DNA from: Pelomyxa schiedti
Lineage: Eukaryota > Evosea > Pelobiontida > Pelomyxidae
Assembly (NCBI GenBank): GCA_020536535.1
Contig: JAHLWZ010000809.1
Coordinates: 1-64,000, forward strand
Reading direction: 5' to 3'
DNA length: 64,000 nucleotides
Below are positions 26,037 through 35,905 of the stretch, piece by piece. The notes under the pieces were generated by a model. That model saw only the letters and a program-made list of their open reading frames with translations, did no database searches and had not been told where the DNA came from. Position 1 is the stretch's first letter; each line of letters opens with the position of its first letter. The position numbers were made by a program, and so were the translations under genes.

Positions 26037-26518
26037 ATGGCCGACACCGTACGAGATCCGTCGTGTCTGTTTTGTTTGTGTTGTTTGGTTTTTATGCCCC
26101 ACCGGTGGCACACACCAACGAAGCGCGTTTACGCAGGAAACATTCGACGTTGGGAAACTGGTCTCAATGGACTGGAAGATGGGCGTAGCAGTCACTTCGA
26201 GCAGATGCAAACGCCTCAACGCTCCATTCGTCGTTGTTCAACTGAGGACCCAGAACGCATCGGGTGAAGTAAGCACAAACTCGCTGGAAATGACAATCCC
26301 TGAGTTCCAGGTTTACCTTTTGTGCTGTTGGTGTTGGTGTTGTTATGCCACATACGCGTTAGAGTTAGTAACTTCCTAAATAAATAACAACACTGGCAGT
26401 GAGTGAATGCCATGAGCCAATAACATTCTTAAGAATAAAGTAAATTGGATAGCATGCACTCAACTTTCTTCAGAACTTCTCCAAACGGATCAAGGAAGCT
26501 GCTGCGTGTATGACTTAA
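26037..26518 (+). CDS. commd6: COMM domain-containing protein 6
   Basis: A small subunit of the Commander complex, which works with retriever and CCC to recycle endosomal cargo. Three exons: MADT; then ETFDVGKLVSMDWKMGVAV through CKRLNAPFVVVQL to SLEMTIPEFQ; then NFSKRIKEAAACMT. The product is about 75-80 residues, close to human COMMD6 (85), which likewise consists of little more than the COMM domain. The conserved COMM motifs W-K-x-G-V-A-V and E-M-T-I-P-x-F-Q are intact. The start ATG lies in a good context just after a T-rich leader. Confidence 0.85.
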
Positions 26519-26871
26519 TAGAAAGTGTAGAAAGATTTGAAGGGGCCTTCAGAACAAAAAAGAATTTGTATTTCTGTTTCTTAACCTTACACAAACAAGT
26601 CTTGAAAAGAAGTTTAAATCTGGTTCAACCCCACTTGAAATCAAGGAACTGGATCTGTGCGATCTTATCATTTTCTGTTAGTAGACGCAATTCCACGTCA
26701 GCTGGGGACCGATGGACGTTGATTCCCCCCAACGCGGTAGTGATGAAAAAAACCACGCCCTTGCTGGTTTTTGGGGAGCTTTTTTTTTCCCTCTGTTTCA
26801 TTTTTTTTTTTTTTTTTGTTCAAAAAAGAACACAAACCCAAGGAGCTGTAATAGTTGTATTAGTTCACTAT
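26519..26871. other. Convergent spacer
   Basis: About 350 bases between the ends of COMMD6 and the CDP-alcohol transferase. It contains an interrupted run of T (about 26783-26818) that would give poly-A in the minus-strand transcript. Open frames on the plus strand are not supported by any motif. Confidence 0.5.
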
Positions 26872-27898
26872 CTACGGGACCTGGTGCCCCGACTTGCGGG
26901 CAGCCAGAGCCGCCTCGTCGCGGCAACGCAGCCGCCACGCCAGCATCGAGCTTGACACCACGGCGGCGACCAGCAGCCCCAGCGTTATCAGTGACACGAT
27001 TGTCCATGTCAACCACACGAGCGCCGGCGAGTTGGTCACGGGGTCGTAGAAGAAGAACATCACGAGCGCCAGGACGGCAAGGCCGATCCTGCCTTCGGTG
27101 CCGGAGAGGGCGCCGACGGAAATCACGTGCTTGGCTTCGTACATGTCTTGGTACGCGACCTTGCACACTGTCAGGTAAAACATTATGACCATCATGTAGC
27201 CCACTCTGTTTATTGGTTGGAGGGGTGACGCGTGCGAGCAAGGAAGGAACGAACGAACCGGGGATCCTGAATGGCGGGAGAGTATCCAAGTGGCACAAAC
27301 CACAGGAACATAGAAAGATTGTCTACGAAGATATCTACAAACTGACCATAATGCGGTCTGCACATATCCCGGAATCTTGCTATTGTGCCATCCATACTGG
27401 GTTTTTTAAAAAAAATTAACGACAAAAATAGTGCAGGTGAAGGAACAAGCCAACCTGTCACAGAACCAATGCATTACGAGGAAGCCAATAGAGGCAATCC
27501 ACCACCAAGAACACTTCCATGCCAAAATATATGACAACCCAACACCAAAACTCGCAGCCAACCCCGCAAATGTCAGTTTATCCGCTGTCACCCACCTCGG
27601 CATACGGGCAGCGAACCACCACAGCAACAATCTCTCATAGTAATGCAGAACCCTAAATATTGGAAATTAAGAACACGACTCATAAAAAAAAAAAAAAAAA
27701 AAAGAAATAAAAGATAAATAAATCCCACTGATAATAAAACCAAAAGAGCCAAACGCAAGAGAAGAAGAGATACCCCTCGTGCACTCTTTCTATTTTCATC
27801 TTGGCCTCAGCGGCCTCGGCTGTGATTTGTACAACAGGACCGTCGCCGCTTTCGGGCGTGCCGTGCTCAATTGAGCCATCGTCGGGTGTAGTTGACAT
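26872..27898 (-). CDS. CDP-alcohol phosphatidyltransferase
   Basis: An integral membrane enzyme that joins a CDP-activated group to an alcohol, as in phospholipid synthesis. Exon 1 starts MSTTPDDGSIEHGTPESGDG. The splice at WFCDS-MDGTIARFRD creates the signature D-x2-D-G-x2-A-R, followed by RPHYGQFVDIFVDN. The spacing between A-R and G is nine residues with R-P-x-Y-G, a variant I know from some prokaryotic members rather than the choline/ethanolamine phosphotransferases of animals and yeast. Five or six helices follow or precede it (WWWIASIGFLVMHWF, VGYMMVIMFYLTVCKV, IGLAVLALVMFFF). The protein is about 250 residues, shorter than EPT1-type enzymes. The last exon is GC-rich. The exact substrate cannot be told. 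Confidence 0.8.
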
Positions 27899-28158
27899 AA
27901 GAGTGAACCGAAAAAACAGCACGAAAAAGAACAAAGCAGAACAAACAGCAAAAACAAAAAAATAAAACAGGGAAACGGAGATCAAAGATTGGTGAGTGAA
28001 TCACTTCCGTTTCTGTGGAGTGATGTGCCCGGTGCGAAAGATCCAAGAACTTTTTTCGTTTAGTCGTATCCTCTCTGTTTGGGCTCGTATCGGACCGCCA
28101 GTGCCGGCATCAGAACAACGACACACTCGTAAACACACAGTAACATAGATCTGGTGCA
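27899..28158. promoter_or_regulatory. Divergent promoter region
   Basis: The 260 bases between the CDP-alcohol transferase start (27898, minus) and the GPH-type transporter start (28159, plus) must contain both promoters. An A-rich block lies near the minus-strand gene. No specific element is recognised. Confidence 0.4.
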
Positions 28159-30091
28159 ATGGTGATGAAACTGCGTACCAAGGCGAGCTACGTCGCCGTC
28201 AATTTTGCGATGGAGCAAGCAAACTCCATTTTCATGCTTTTTGGACTGTGGTACATGACAGACATTGCGTTGCTGTCGACTGGTTTGGCTGGCACCGTTG
28301 CCATTTTATACAGAATATGGGATGGTAACTCCCTTTTTTCCCCTCTAAGAGCTTGCAATATGCATATTGAATATGTAAATTAGTTTACGCATTGTATTGG
28401 CCCAAACTGACGCTTTCTATATAGCACTCAATGATCCCGTTGTGGGGTATTTTAGTGATCAGACACACTCAAAGTATGGCCGGCGTGTGCCTTGGATGTT
28501 CTGGGGCACATTCCCTTATGTTATAGCCTTTTTATTGTTTTGGAGTACACCTTCTGGGTATGCTCCTATCTCTTGGTTTCTTCTATCTTCCACGCACATA
28601 GGAGCCAAGCTTGGCTCTTCATATTCTTTCTGTTGGTACAGTGTTTACTTGATGGTGGCTACACTAGCATGTGCCTACACCCTACAAACTTCTTTAATAA
28701 TTAATGAACCCTTTGCTCAGATATGTCCCGCATATCAGCTTACTCAACGATCTCACCACAGACTACACTGAGCGCTTCCTCATTAACATTTTGCGCTTTG
28801 TGGCACAGCTTCTTGGCTCTGGTTCCGCATTTGTGGCTGCTGCACTTGTCTTTTCGATTGTGAACAATCCAAAAACCCAGTTTTTCGTGCTTGCTATATT
28901 AATCTGTTGTGTGTATGCCCCATGTGTATTCTGGTGCTGTTATGAGTGCAAAGGCATTCATACCGAAACTAGACAGGCTGCCATAAAACCGCAAGTTTGT
29001 TTCCCCGTTTTTTTTACAGAACACCGACTGTTATCACCAGACCTTTGCTGAGACTATGAGGAACGTTGTGAAATTATTCAAAGTCAAGGAATTTGTAATC
29101 GTTTTTTTCCAAAATGGTTGCTGCACAGTAGCTTGTCAGGCAAGCATTCACGTGCTTCCTTACTTGCTGATTAACTACATGAGACTTAATGCAACGTAAC
29201 CAATGTCACTAACATAACACTCCTTTCACCTCCAAATTTGACTCATTTGACTCACAGACAACTTATTGTATGCATCCTAGTCACTGAAGGCTGCGGAGTT
29301 GTTGCAGCTTCGTTACTGCTCACTTTTGGAAAAGTTTCACCCCCAACCTAAACATATCACTAAGATACAATAGGACGTACCAAAACGAACTCTATTCTTC
29401 TTTGGTACTTCTGCGTGGCTTTCATTTTACTTGTGCCTGCCTTTCCTCACACCATCTAATTGGTATATGATATACCCGTTTGCAATTGTCCTTGGAATTG
29501 GAGTGGCAACTTCCCAGGTTATACGATCACGAAATCAATGTTTTACAGCTGAGATTTTCTTAGATGATTCCAATTTCATTCGTAACTGACCTTGGAGATT
29601 ATGTTGACCTGGCCCTTGGCAGGCGAATGGAGGGCATCATTTTTGCCGTCATCCATTGTGGCTTCAAGGTACAACACAGCTAAGCGCCTTTATTTTTCAT
29701 CAAGTGCCACTAGATCGGAGTTGGGATAGCACTGTTGATTTTTGAGCTCCTTCTACACTTCGTCGGATTTGTCCCGCAAGGCAAAAATCTAATCAATGCT
29801 GGTGGAAGTACCGACGTCGTACTTCCTCCTTTGGAACTCGCTGTGGAACGGGCTCTGCGGTGGTACACCTTCTTTGTACCAGGTGTGGAAGTGCTCCCAC
29901 TACCACTTTCAGCATGTAACATTCCTTTAGGACTTCTTGTGATTGTGGCTATTTTGATGAACAAGTACAATCCCATTTGCGACGCGGAACCACCAACACA
30001 AGTTCCTATTGGTATTCTCTGGTATAGAAAACAAGCACCAACGAGTCATGAAGCTACTACAACGCAGAGACGGAAACCCGCCCTCGTTTGA
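28159..30091 (+). CDS. MFS transporter of the GPH/MFS_2 sugar:cation symporter type
   Basis: Twelve-helix permease of the glycoside-pentoside-hexuronide family; eukaryotic relatives include lysolipid and sugar carriers. It starts MVMKLRTKASYVAVNFAMEQ. The family signature between helices 2 and 3 is present: NDPVVGYFSD followed by HSKYGRRVPWMFWG. Other segments are AFLLFWSTPSG, ILRFVAQLLGSGSAFVAAAL, and late GLLVIVAILMNKYNPI, spread over many short exons. The C-terminal tail from about 29976 (CDAEPPTQVPIGILWYRKQA) is unlike a typical transporter tail and coincides with one arm of a perfect 66-bp inverted repeat. The stop is at 30089-30091. Substrate unknown. Confidence 0.78.
29976..30041 (+). 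repeat. Left arm of a perfect 66-bp inverted repeat
   Basis: These 66 bases inside the last exon of the GPH-type transporter are identical to the reverse complement of 30409-30474, with 367 bases between the arms. Beyond the perfect part an imperfect match continues for about 17 bases on the side facing the loop. The arm encodes CDAEPPTQVPIGILWYRKQA in the transporter frame. Confidence 0.97.
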
Positions 30092-30600
30092 CTCCGAACC
30101 CCAGTCCAAGCAGATTCCCTGACAAGAATCAATCAACCGCCGGCCTTTCCGCTAACATGCAAGATGAAAAAAACTTTTATCTCTTGCTCTAAAAGGTGCA
30201 TGTGAACCAACATGTTCTTCCCCCACAAGACCAAAGGGGAAAAAAAGAACAACAAAGCAAGACAGACAACGACGCAGACTGTTGTTAGACACAAAGCAGA
30301 CTCCGCTTTGGGAGTTAATGTTCCCATATGACTTACCCCAATGTAATGTGGCCCACTGTGCTGACTCAGGGAGAGGAGCGTGCAGTCCCTCGAGAGGCTT
30401 CAGACTTCTTGGTGCTTGTTTTCTATACCAGAGAATACCAATAGGAACTTGTGTTGGTGGTTCCGCGTCGCAAAGTGAGTGATATCCGGGAAGTTCAGTG
30501 CATCGCCTTCGGCTAAAGACGGGACGAAACCGCGCTTCCATTGCCTTCTGACGCCAGCTGCAAAAAACCAAGAAAGCGAAAGACACGGGCCGCGTTTGAA
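30092..30600. other. Spacer holding the second repeat arm
   Basis: About 510 bases between the transporter stop and the PAP2/SMS start. Apart from the repeat arm it shows no supported gene. A minus-strand frame (30152-30628) is open only because the inverted copy carries over the coding frame of the transporter tail. Confidence 0.6.
30409..30474 (-). repeat. Right arm of the 66-bp inverted repeat
   Basis: Exact reverse complement of 29976-30041. It lies outside any supported gene, in the promoter side of the sphingomyelin-synthase-like gene that starts at 30601. Because the left arm is inside a coding exon, the right arm is more likely the copied one. Confidence 0.97.
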
Positions 30601-31651
30601 ATGACTGTGACATGTGGCTGCAGTGCATTGACCAGACAACACATTCTGAGTAGGTTAAAGGGCGAGCTTTGGTTGCTCAAGGCGCACTGGAAATATGTGG
30701 CATTTGCTGTGTTTTGGTTCGCCTATGTAATAAGCATGGTCGCCCGAAACTTCGTTTTTTACTTCCACGAAGTGGGCCGACCTTTGCTCTCTGACCGCGG
30801 GTTCACGCTGCTGCCAAACATGGAAGAATCCGAGATTGTTAGAATCGTGGCCGATACTCCTATAAAAGTAGTTGGAGGCCTCATTGGTGTAATGGCTATT
30901 TGGACTTTGTTTGGGAATACAACCTCGACTACGAAGGTTTTCCATTTTATTACTTTTTTCCCCCCCAAATACTGAAAGAAATAATCTATTATAAGTAAAA
31001 ACAGTGTTTTCTTGTTCTCACCTGATCCTTATTTTACAGCCTTATATGTATAACATACTTGAAAGAATGGGCTCAGTATTTCTATTGGGGCAGACTCTCC
31101 GCTTTTTCACATACAGTGCTACTTCACTACCTGGCGTATCTGTAATATGCCGCAGTGATGCAGCCGCTGAATATCAGCCCCAAACATGGATAGAAGTCTT
31201 CTTTACCCGATTTGCAGTATCCCCCAACTCCAACTGCGGAGACCTTGTATTCAGCGGCCACATCTTCACCCTCCTCACCTTCATTTTCACATTCCAGCGC
31301 TACTCCCTTTCTGTATTCACCAAGCCATCCCCCGACCCCGCTGCCCCCCACACCAGGGCCCAGACCTACCTCAAAGTGTTCAACTACTCACTCTTCACCC
31401 TGATTCCGCTGCAGCTTATTTGCATTCTGCTGACCCGGAGGCACTACACTGTTGATGTCGTTGCTTCGTGCTACATATCTCCCCTCATTTGGAACTGGTA
31501 CTGCACCAAATGGCCTGGGGATGACAAGCCCCCTCAGGCATTTGTCATCCTAGCTGAAGTTGGTGACCCACCCCCAGGCTCTGTTGCCCTCACAACCCTT
31601 GATCATTCTTCTTCCCCAACAGCAACAACTGATCCAGAGCAGAATGTCTAA
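30601..31651 (+). CDS. Sphingomyelin-synthase-like PAP2 protein
   Basis: A six-helix membrane enzyme of the lipid phosphatase/phosphotransferase superfamily that probably moves a head group onto ceramide or a related lipid in the Golgi or plasma membrane. It begins MTVTCGCSALTRQHILSRLK. Two exons carry helices such as YVAFAVFWFAYVISMVARNF and IKVVGGLIGVMAIWTLFGNT. The SMS motifs are seen: RFFTYSATSLPGVSVIC, the first catalytic His in NCGDLVFSGHIFTLLTFIF, and the second His plus Asp in RRHYTVDVVASCYIS. The tail is Pro/Thr-rich. Family members differ in head-group choice (phosphocholine, phosphoethanolamine, inositol phosphate), so substrate is open. Confidence 0.83.
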
Positions 31652-31861
31652 GGGCTGGGATGATTAAACTTGTACTCATTACACGCCATTACCAACCAAA
31701 CACATGGGGGGGGGAAAAAAAACAAACAAACAACGTGGAGAGTGTAGTGCTCTCCACCAAAACGAAGATCTCGTTTGATCGGAAAACTGCGAAAATGAGT
31801 GAGATTCACTCGAATCAAAACAACAAAAAAAAAAAAGTGCCCCTGTGAGACGCAGACACAC

Positions 31862-32900
31862 ATGACCAGCAACGCAGCTACGACGACGGGGCCAGAGCAG
31901 GAAAAGCTAATAGCAGCGATGGAGGCTGTGCTGGCCCACATCGGCGCGCGGCTGGGCGTGGCGCAGACCTCCTTCGACGCGCTCGTCGCCTCGGTCGCGG
32001 CCACGGCCGCGGCGTCGGCGGACCTCGTGGCCCCGGCCGTGTTCACCCCGGCGTCGCCGGGGACCGCTGCGGCGGCGGCCGCGGCGTCGGCGGGGGGCGC
32101 GGCGGGGCCCCACGACGCGATGCTGGCCAAGGCGTGCCTGCTGGAGGGGAGGCTGCGGGGGTTCTCGCTGGCGGTGGACGGGAACGCCTGCGGGATAGAG
32201 GCGGAGCGCAGGCTCAAGGAGCTCAGGGAGGAGAGGCAGAGGAAGGCTGATGTCTTGGCAAAGCTCAAGGACATCGAGAAAAAGGCCTCGGCTAAGCTGA
32301 TTGAGGAGCAGGAGTTGTTGGAACAGAGAAATAAGGTTCGTTTTGTTTGTCTTTTTTTTTTTTTTTTAAGTACCCTTTTTACATATTATTCAGTTGGAAA
32401 TTAATTTCGAGCTTTTTTTCTTCCTTTTTTTTTAGGAAAGTGCCTTGAGAGACAGCTCCTGCAAAAGAATTGAAGAAGCCTCTTCAGTTTGTTGCTTCTC
32501 AGTTATGTCTTTTCTTAAGACTGCAACAGATCCTCCAAGAATTTGAATCCAGCTATCCCGAATCGACAACCCCCAGACTTGATATTACACCACCATCAAT
32601 AACTGCTCCCCCGGCAACCCAACAACACACAACTCCCCCAATCCAACACACCACTCCTCGGCTCAGTATAACCCCTACACCTGAACCAACCACAGTTTCC
32701 CCCCAAACTTCCCCCCGCTCCTCCCATATACAACACTCCCACAGTGTCTTGATGGATCCCAGTGAGAAAATGGGAATCTTCCAGGCACTTAACATCGAGG
32801 TATTTCCCTCCTTTCTTCACATGCTATCTTTGACTTCTTACAGCCAAAATCACCTGCAACCAAGCCGAAAAGTAAGCTCTTCTCCCACAAGAAAGTGTAA
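31862..32900 (+). CDS. Coiled-coil protein with Ala-rich N-terminus and Pro/Thr-rich middle
   Basis: Three or four exons. Exon 1 (MTSNAATTTGPEQEKLIAAM) has a helical, Ala-rich start and a strong coiled coil (ERRLKELREERQRKADVLAK), at very high GC. The next exon ends KRIEEASS and, over a 46-nt intron, joins ILQEFESSYPESTTPRLDIT, followed by a Thr/Pro/Gln-rich stretch. The last exon ends SPATKPKSKLFSHKKV with TAA at 32898-32900. A short upstream ORF (ATG at about 31795, 17 codons) precedes the main ATG. I do not recognise the family; composition suggests a scaffold or cytoskeletal adaptor. Confidence 0.65.
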
Positions 32901-33081
32901 CACATCCTCTATATTTTTAAAACAAACAAACTTGAAAACAATACTACAAAAAAACTGCCGATTTCCATACTAGGTGCCTTTTCACACTGTAAAATACTGT
33001 GAGGGAAGTCTCGTTCCACCATTGTAACAAGCAAGAAAGAACAGTGGGAATTCCAAAAGCAAAAATTTTCTTTTTCCTCGT

Positions 33082-35768
33082 TTACTTGGAGATGACCTCA
33101 ACAACCGCTGAAAGGAGAGCATCGTACATGGGGGTACCCATTCCAGCAACAGCATCCCAGGACTCACAAGCCTACGAATTCTAAGTCCTAAAAGAGAATA
33201 GAAAGGGTGGAAACCTCGTATCCATAGTCACAGCATGCAGGATCAGTATCATAGGCACCACACCTATTTGAGCCCACAGTTACATCATAGAATGCCTCCG
33301 GGTGCTCCTCGAAAACTTGGTACAGGACAGGGTTGAGGAAACCAAGCCTTGGCAAGCCCATGGCCAAGAGGTCATTGTTGAGAAGAGATATGACTCCGGA
33401 GAAAACGGGAGCACTGGCACTTGTCCCATCAACTTGGATCCAGCTTCCTTTATGTGCCACAACCATGTTGTGTCCAACTGCAGAAACATCAGGGTAGGCG
33501 CGCCCAACGGAATTCCAGTAAGCGGGAGGTGGGAAGTTCAGTTCGGAGTGGCTTAGGTAAGTTGCTACCTGAGAAATGTGAACAAAAAAAGAAGTGAAAT
33601 GTAGAGGTCTTGTTACCTCCGTTGCTTGGAAATCTGGCCTGCTGTCGTTGGCAAAACCACCCCCACTAGTCCACAAAAGACCAATATCTTGAATTTAAGT
33701 AAGTAAAAACATCAGAGGGAAGAACACTACCAAGGCTGACACCAACCTCGCCAATTGGGTATTTGAGACAATCAACTCCGCCCTCTGATGGAGATTTGTA
33801 GCACTTGGCTTCGGCATAGGGAGTGAAGAATGTTGCACCAACGGAGGTTATGTATGCGGAACAGCTTGGCCAGTCGTAATGGAGTGGGTAGCAGGTCTCC
33901 ACACTCATTGGGGGGGCTGGGGGTACTTTGCTTAGCAGGAAAAAATTCCGAGTCGGTTCATACTCCCAAGATCTCCAGCTCCAGTATCTCCAGAAGCAAT
34001 AAGGATAGAGATTCCACGGGATGCTAATTTCATCAGCTCGTCCTCGGACCGCTGAAGATAGCCTTCGCCAAGATAGATATCTTTTGAAGATTCAGTAAAG
34101 TTCCCATCGATTCTTACACACACCAACATTAGCTGCAGCCATCCCATAGCTTACACTGTATGTTTGGTTAGGGAGATACGTTGTTTCCTTTCTCCAACCT
34201 GTTGACAACGGGTGGATCCGACAGAGCGTTCATGGCAATGGCCCATGCCAGAATATCATCAATTTCAGTAGTTCCGTTTGCAGGATTACTCCAGAAGGTG
34301 GTAGGTCCAGGAGCTACTCCCATAAGCCATTGGATATCTGTAAAAAAAAAAAAAAAAAAGTTTCTCCAAGATCCTAACCCCGATTGTTTATACCCAACTG
34401 TGCCTCTACACCAGGTAACTTGTCAAAATTATTCCCAACAACAGAAACAGTGAGATCAGTTGGTTTTTCATATTGGCCCATAAAAAGTGCTAGATCATCA
34501 GGTGAATACCACTGGTCCTCAAACTCTACAACAGCCTAGGTGAAGGTGAGATGATGTTAAACATGGAAACTGTACCTGTGACACTTCAGGATTAGATATG
34601 ACAACGTTGGGATTCAGTGAGTACATTTCTGACACTGTATAAGGATTAACGGCAGGTGCATTAACTGAAAGCCAATCGTATGCTGTAACTGGTCCTTTCA
34701 CGCCGTTGCTGAATTTTTCCTGATAATTAGTTAAATAGGACACGTTTGATTGGACTGTATTACCTGAACAGTCACTGTAAGAGGCTCGTATTCATAAACT
34801 CCAACATCAGCCGTGCATGAGGTGTAGTCCTCTGCAGCCTTGGTGCATGTAGGAGCAACTTCAATTGAGTGTGAACGGTAGTCATTGTAGGCAGTAATTA
34901 TCACAGTGGAAAGTTGAGGTGGGTAATCAGCACAAGGAGGAACGGCTATTGAGAGGTTCCCAGACATGCAGCCTGGATAAAAAGTGACATGGATCAAATA
35001 GTCGCCGCCTTTCACCTAACATACCTTTAGAAACACACAAACAAACAAAAAAAAAAAAAAAAAAAACCCAAATTTAAAAAATACTATAGCAGCCTCAAAC
35101 CTTTGAAATTGATGGGGCACCAGGGGTTCCAGTTTCCACGGAATCAATCTCTCGTGACTTTATTGTAGCCCCACGTCTTTCCATCTTTGGAGCAAAGTCC
35201 CACAATCCCAAGACCACAGCGACGTGGCTTTTCAACGATGCCGGCACGCCTCGGGACACTCCGTCGCAAGCACGCACGATGGATTTCTGGCCGCGCTCGA
35301 ATCGGCACAGCTTGACGCCGAGGGCGCTCTCGACTGTCGAGAGGGGTGCGAATGCCGATACGACGTCCTGGTTGGGGGTCATCTGGAGATCTGAGGCCCC
35401 CAGGGAGTGCAGCCAAAGCGAAACGGCGCGCTGTGACGCCATGGGTGGTTTCACAATCTCTGTGACTTCATCACGTGTGAGGTACTTGCCGAAATCCTTG
35501 GATCCTGGGGTGGACACAGCGTCGATTCTGAAGGGTTTGGTTACGCACGTACTTACGTTTCAGCGGGTTGGGAAACTTGTTACCTTGAGCGCAACAAGTC
35601 CACGTTGTTTGTCTTGAGCAACACGGTTATGGGAATAAGGGACGTCGGGTCCACCTGCTCGCTCACCAGCGTCCAACCAGAACCTGAGGCTCGCTCAGGG
35701 GTCGTCGCAGTAGACGAGACCAATTGGGCTACTACTACTAAAACCAGTGCACTCAAGGACCACCGCAT
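33082..35768 (-). CDS. tpp1: Tripeptidyl-peptidase 1-like serine peptidase (sedolisin, S53)
   Basis: A lysosomal acid peptidase that removes tripeptides from N-termini. A signal peptide (RWSLSALVLVVVAQLVSS) leads into an S53 pro-domain (KDFGKYLTRDEVTEIVKPP, VSLWLHSLGASDLQMTPNQD). The catalytic Glu and Asp appear only after splicing: the exon ending VEAQL joins DIQWLMGVAPGP, recreating E-A-x-L-D. The oxyanion Asp is in LIASGDTGAGD and the nucleophile in DGTSASAPVFSGVISLL. The last exon, after a 46-nt intron, is ACESWDAVAGMGTPMYDALL and on to ISK, matching the calcium-site region of the family. An insert between pro-domain and catalytic domain (35015-34560; ITAYNDYRSHSIEVAPTC) is larger than in human TPP1. 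Confidence 0.9.
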
Positions 35769-35905
35769 CTCCAGTTGGTGTTACCTGTGTTAATTGTTCT
35801 TTCTGTGTGGGGAAACGAAGCAGATAATTTTTTTTGTAGCGCTGTTGAACAGATGAAAAAGTTCCCCCAAAGTGCACCATCCTCTGGGGTGTTTCTGGAG
35901 ATAGC

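Noticed and set aside
27685-27704. Long A run as a possible retrotransposon tail
   Set aside because: It lies inside an intron of the CDP-alcohol transferase, read as T on the coding strand before an acceptor. Similar tracts occur in many introns here and there is no target-site duplication or element body.
30152-30628. A minus-strand frame of 158 codons containing the transporter tail sequence
   Set aside because: It is explained by the inverted 66-bp copy; the rest shows no coding features.
31795-31848. Short upstream ORF MSEIHSNQ before the coiled-coil gene
   Set aside because: Listed only as a possible uORF in that gene's entry; 17 codons with a Lys run from an A tract are too little evidence for a gene.
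31648-32274. A 208-codon minus-strand frame opposite the coiled-coil gene
   Set aside because: The plus strand carries a clear coiled coil and correct splices; the antisense frame is an effect of high GC.
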